The notes beneath the pieces are model-generated. The model was not told where the DNA came from, searched no databases, and saw nothing but the letters and a program-made list of their open reading frames with translations. A DNA stretch of 6,203 nucleotides, from positions 1 to 6,203 of the forward strand of contig JACDEN010000178.1 of assembly GCA_013816415.1 (NCBI GenBank), read 5' to 3'. The translations under genes were made by a program, and so were the position numbers. The DNA is from Planctomycetota bacterium (GTDB lineage: Bacteria > Planctomycetota > UBA11346). This document shows positions 5,435-6,203 of the stretch, piece by piece; positions within the stretch are counted from its first letter, which is position 1; every line of letters starts with the position of its first letter.

Positions 5435-6203
5435 TCCCGCTCGCCTATGCCTGGCTCGAGGATCGTCAGGGGATGAGCGCCGCCGAGCTCGACGAACTCG
5501 CCAATGGCCTCGAGGCCGATCCGCGGCTGGCGCACTGGATGCGCTCCCAGATCTCCTCGGACGACTGGCTGTCGCTCGCTCTCGATCCGTCGCGTAACGA
5601 TTTCGCGGGGCGCGTGCGTACGGCGATCACCGCTCCCCGCACCGCCGAGCGTTTCATCGCACGCGTGCTGCGGCGCACGTCGCGACGTGGCGACCGTGCA
5701 TGGCGGTGGTACCTGTCGGCAGCCGCTGCGGGATTCGCGGCCTTCATGTCCTGGTGGTGGTACCCGGCCGCGGTGCCGGGAATCCATCTCGAGGATCGGC
5801 AGGGCGACGTCCTGGTGGAACGCGGCGGGTTGCGCGTCGATGGCAGCCAGCTTGTCGCCGATGATGCGCTCACGATCGCCGCGGGTGGTGGCGCGAGCAT
5901 CGTGTGGGGCGACGGGACTCGGGTCCGTCTCGCTGGGCCGGCACGCGCACGGCTGGGAATCGGTGGGCGCAGCAGCTCCTTGAAGCTCGATGTCGGCACG
6001 GCTGATGCATCGGTACGGCACCACCCGCACGGGTCTCCATTCTCCATCGCGACCCCGCACGCTCTCGCTACCGACGTCGGAACCGTCTTCCAGGTGCACG
6101 CCACCGCCGCGAGCACGGCGGTCGTGGTTCGCGAGGGCCGGGTCGGCGTGACCGACGCCGGAGGTCGGGCGGTGGAGGTCGGGGCTGGTGAGCGTTGCAT
6201 CGT
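5431..6203 (+). CDS. FecR-like transmembrane sigma regulator (C-terminus cut by window edge)
   Basis: The first 257 residues of a FecR-family protein, expected to sit in the inner membrane and control the ECF sigma factor encoded just upstream. Residues 1-90 are a cytoplasmic helical region (SAAELDELANGLEADPRLAHWM) that by analogy contacts the sigma factor. One membrane segment at about 92-112 is Trp-rich (WYLSAAAAGFAAFMSWWWYP). Residues 115-257 hold the periplasmic FecR-type beta-rich domain: GDVLVERGG, AGGGASIVWGDGTRVRLAGPARARL, FSIATPHALATDVGTVFQVHA, TAVVVREGRVGVTD and AVEVGAGERC. The motif around TPHALATDVGTVF is the family hallmark. The start ATG at 5431 overlaps the sigma stop by four bases. 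The frame is open to the window end; in PVC relatives such proteins often continue into a LamG-like domain, which cannot be checked here. No FecA-type receptor is visible. Confidence 0.9.
   Translation, partial: MIPLAYAWLEDRQGMSAAELDELANGLEADPRLAHWMRSQISSDDWLSLALDPSRNDFAGRVRTAITAPRTAERFIARVLRRTSRRGDRAWRWYLSAAAAGFAAFMSWWWYPAAVPGIHLEDRQGDVLVERGGLRVDGSQLVADDALTIAAGGGASIVWGDGTRVRLAGPARARLGIGGRSSSLKLDVGTADASVRHHPHGSPFSIATPHALATDVGTVFQVHATAASTAVVVREGRVGVTDAGGRAVEVGAGERCI

Noticed and set aside
5466..6200. Minus-strand frames opposite the FecR-like gene (5164-6099 and 5466-6200)
   Set aside because: Antisense shadows: the plus-strand frame has the FecR motifs, the membrane segment and the ATGA coupling to the sigma gene.

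Overview
The window is GC-rich, with strong G/C preference at third codon positions. It holds four protein genes and no RNA gene, insertion sequence or CRISPR array that I can see. The gene types suggest a member of the PVC group, most likely a planctomycete or a relative: a membrane Ser/Thr kinase with a DWG (not DFG) motif, a concanavalin-like ectodomain and a TPR-like tail; a compact ECF sigma factor followed by a FecR-type regulator; and a secreted beta-helix protein ending in a Gly/Cys-rich tail, hydrophobic stretch and basic cluster. This placement is inferred from family resemblance alone, and a myxobacterium or another surface-complex lineage is not excluded.

Layout. (1) Positions 1-2009, minus strand: the first 669 residues of a Hanks-type Ser/Thr protein kinase. 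It is cut by the left edge and is open throughout its frame. (2) Positions 2010-2429: a divergent intergenic region of about 420 bases. At the kinase end it has an extended -10 element (TGGTATACT) that would start transcription at or next to the kinase ATG. At the other end it has short direct and inverted repeats. (3) Positions 2430-4832, plus strand: an 800-residue secreted protein made of a signal peptide, a pectate-lyase-3-type right-handed beta-helix, a bacterial Ig-like domain, a Thr/Gly linker and a putative C-terminal sorting or anchoring signal. (4) Positions 4931-5434, plus strand: an ECF sigma factor of 167 residues. (5) Positions 5431-6203, plus strand: a FecR-like transmembrane regulator that overlaps the sigma gene by ATGA and is cut by the right edge.

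Working picture (inference). The sigma factor and the FecR-like protein form a translationally coupled regulatory pair, with FecR as the membrane-spanning regulator of the sigma factor. They lie 98 bases behind a gene for a surface-exposed adhesin- or lyase-like protein, without a strong terminator between, so the three genes may be one transcript. The divergent kinase is a second transmembrane signalling protein. The locus therefore looks like an envelope signalling and surface-protein cluster. No TonB-dependent receptor, the usual FecIR partner, is in view.
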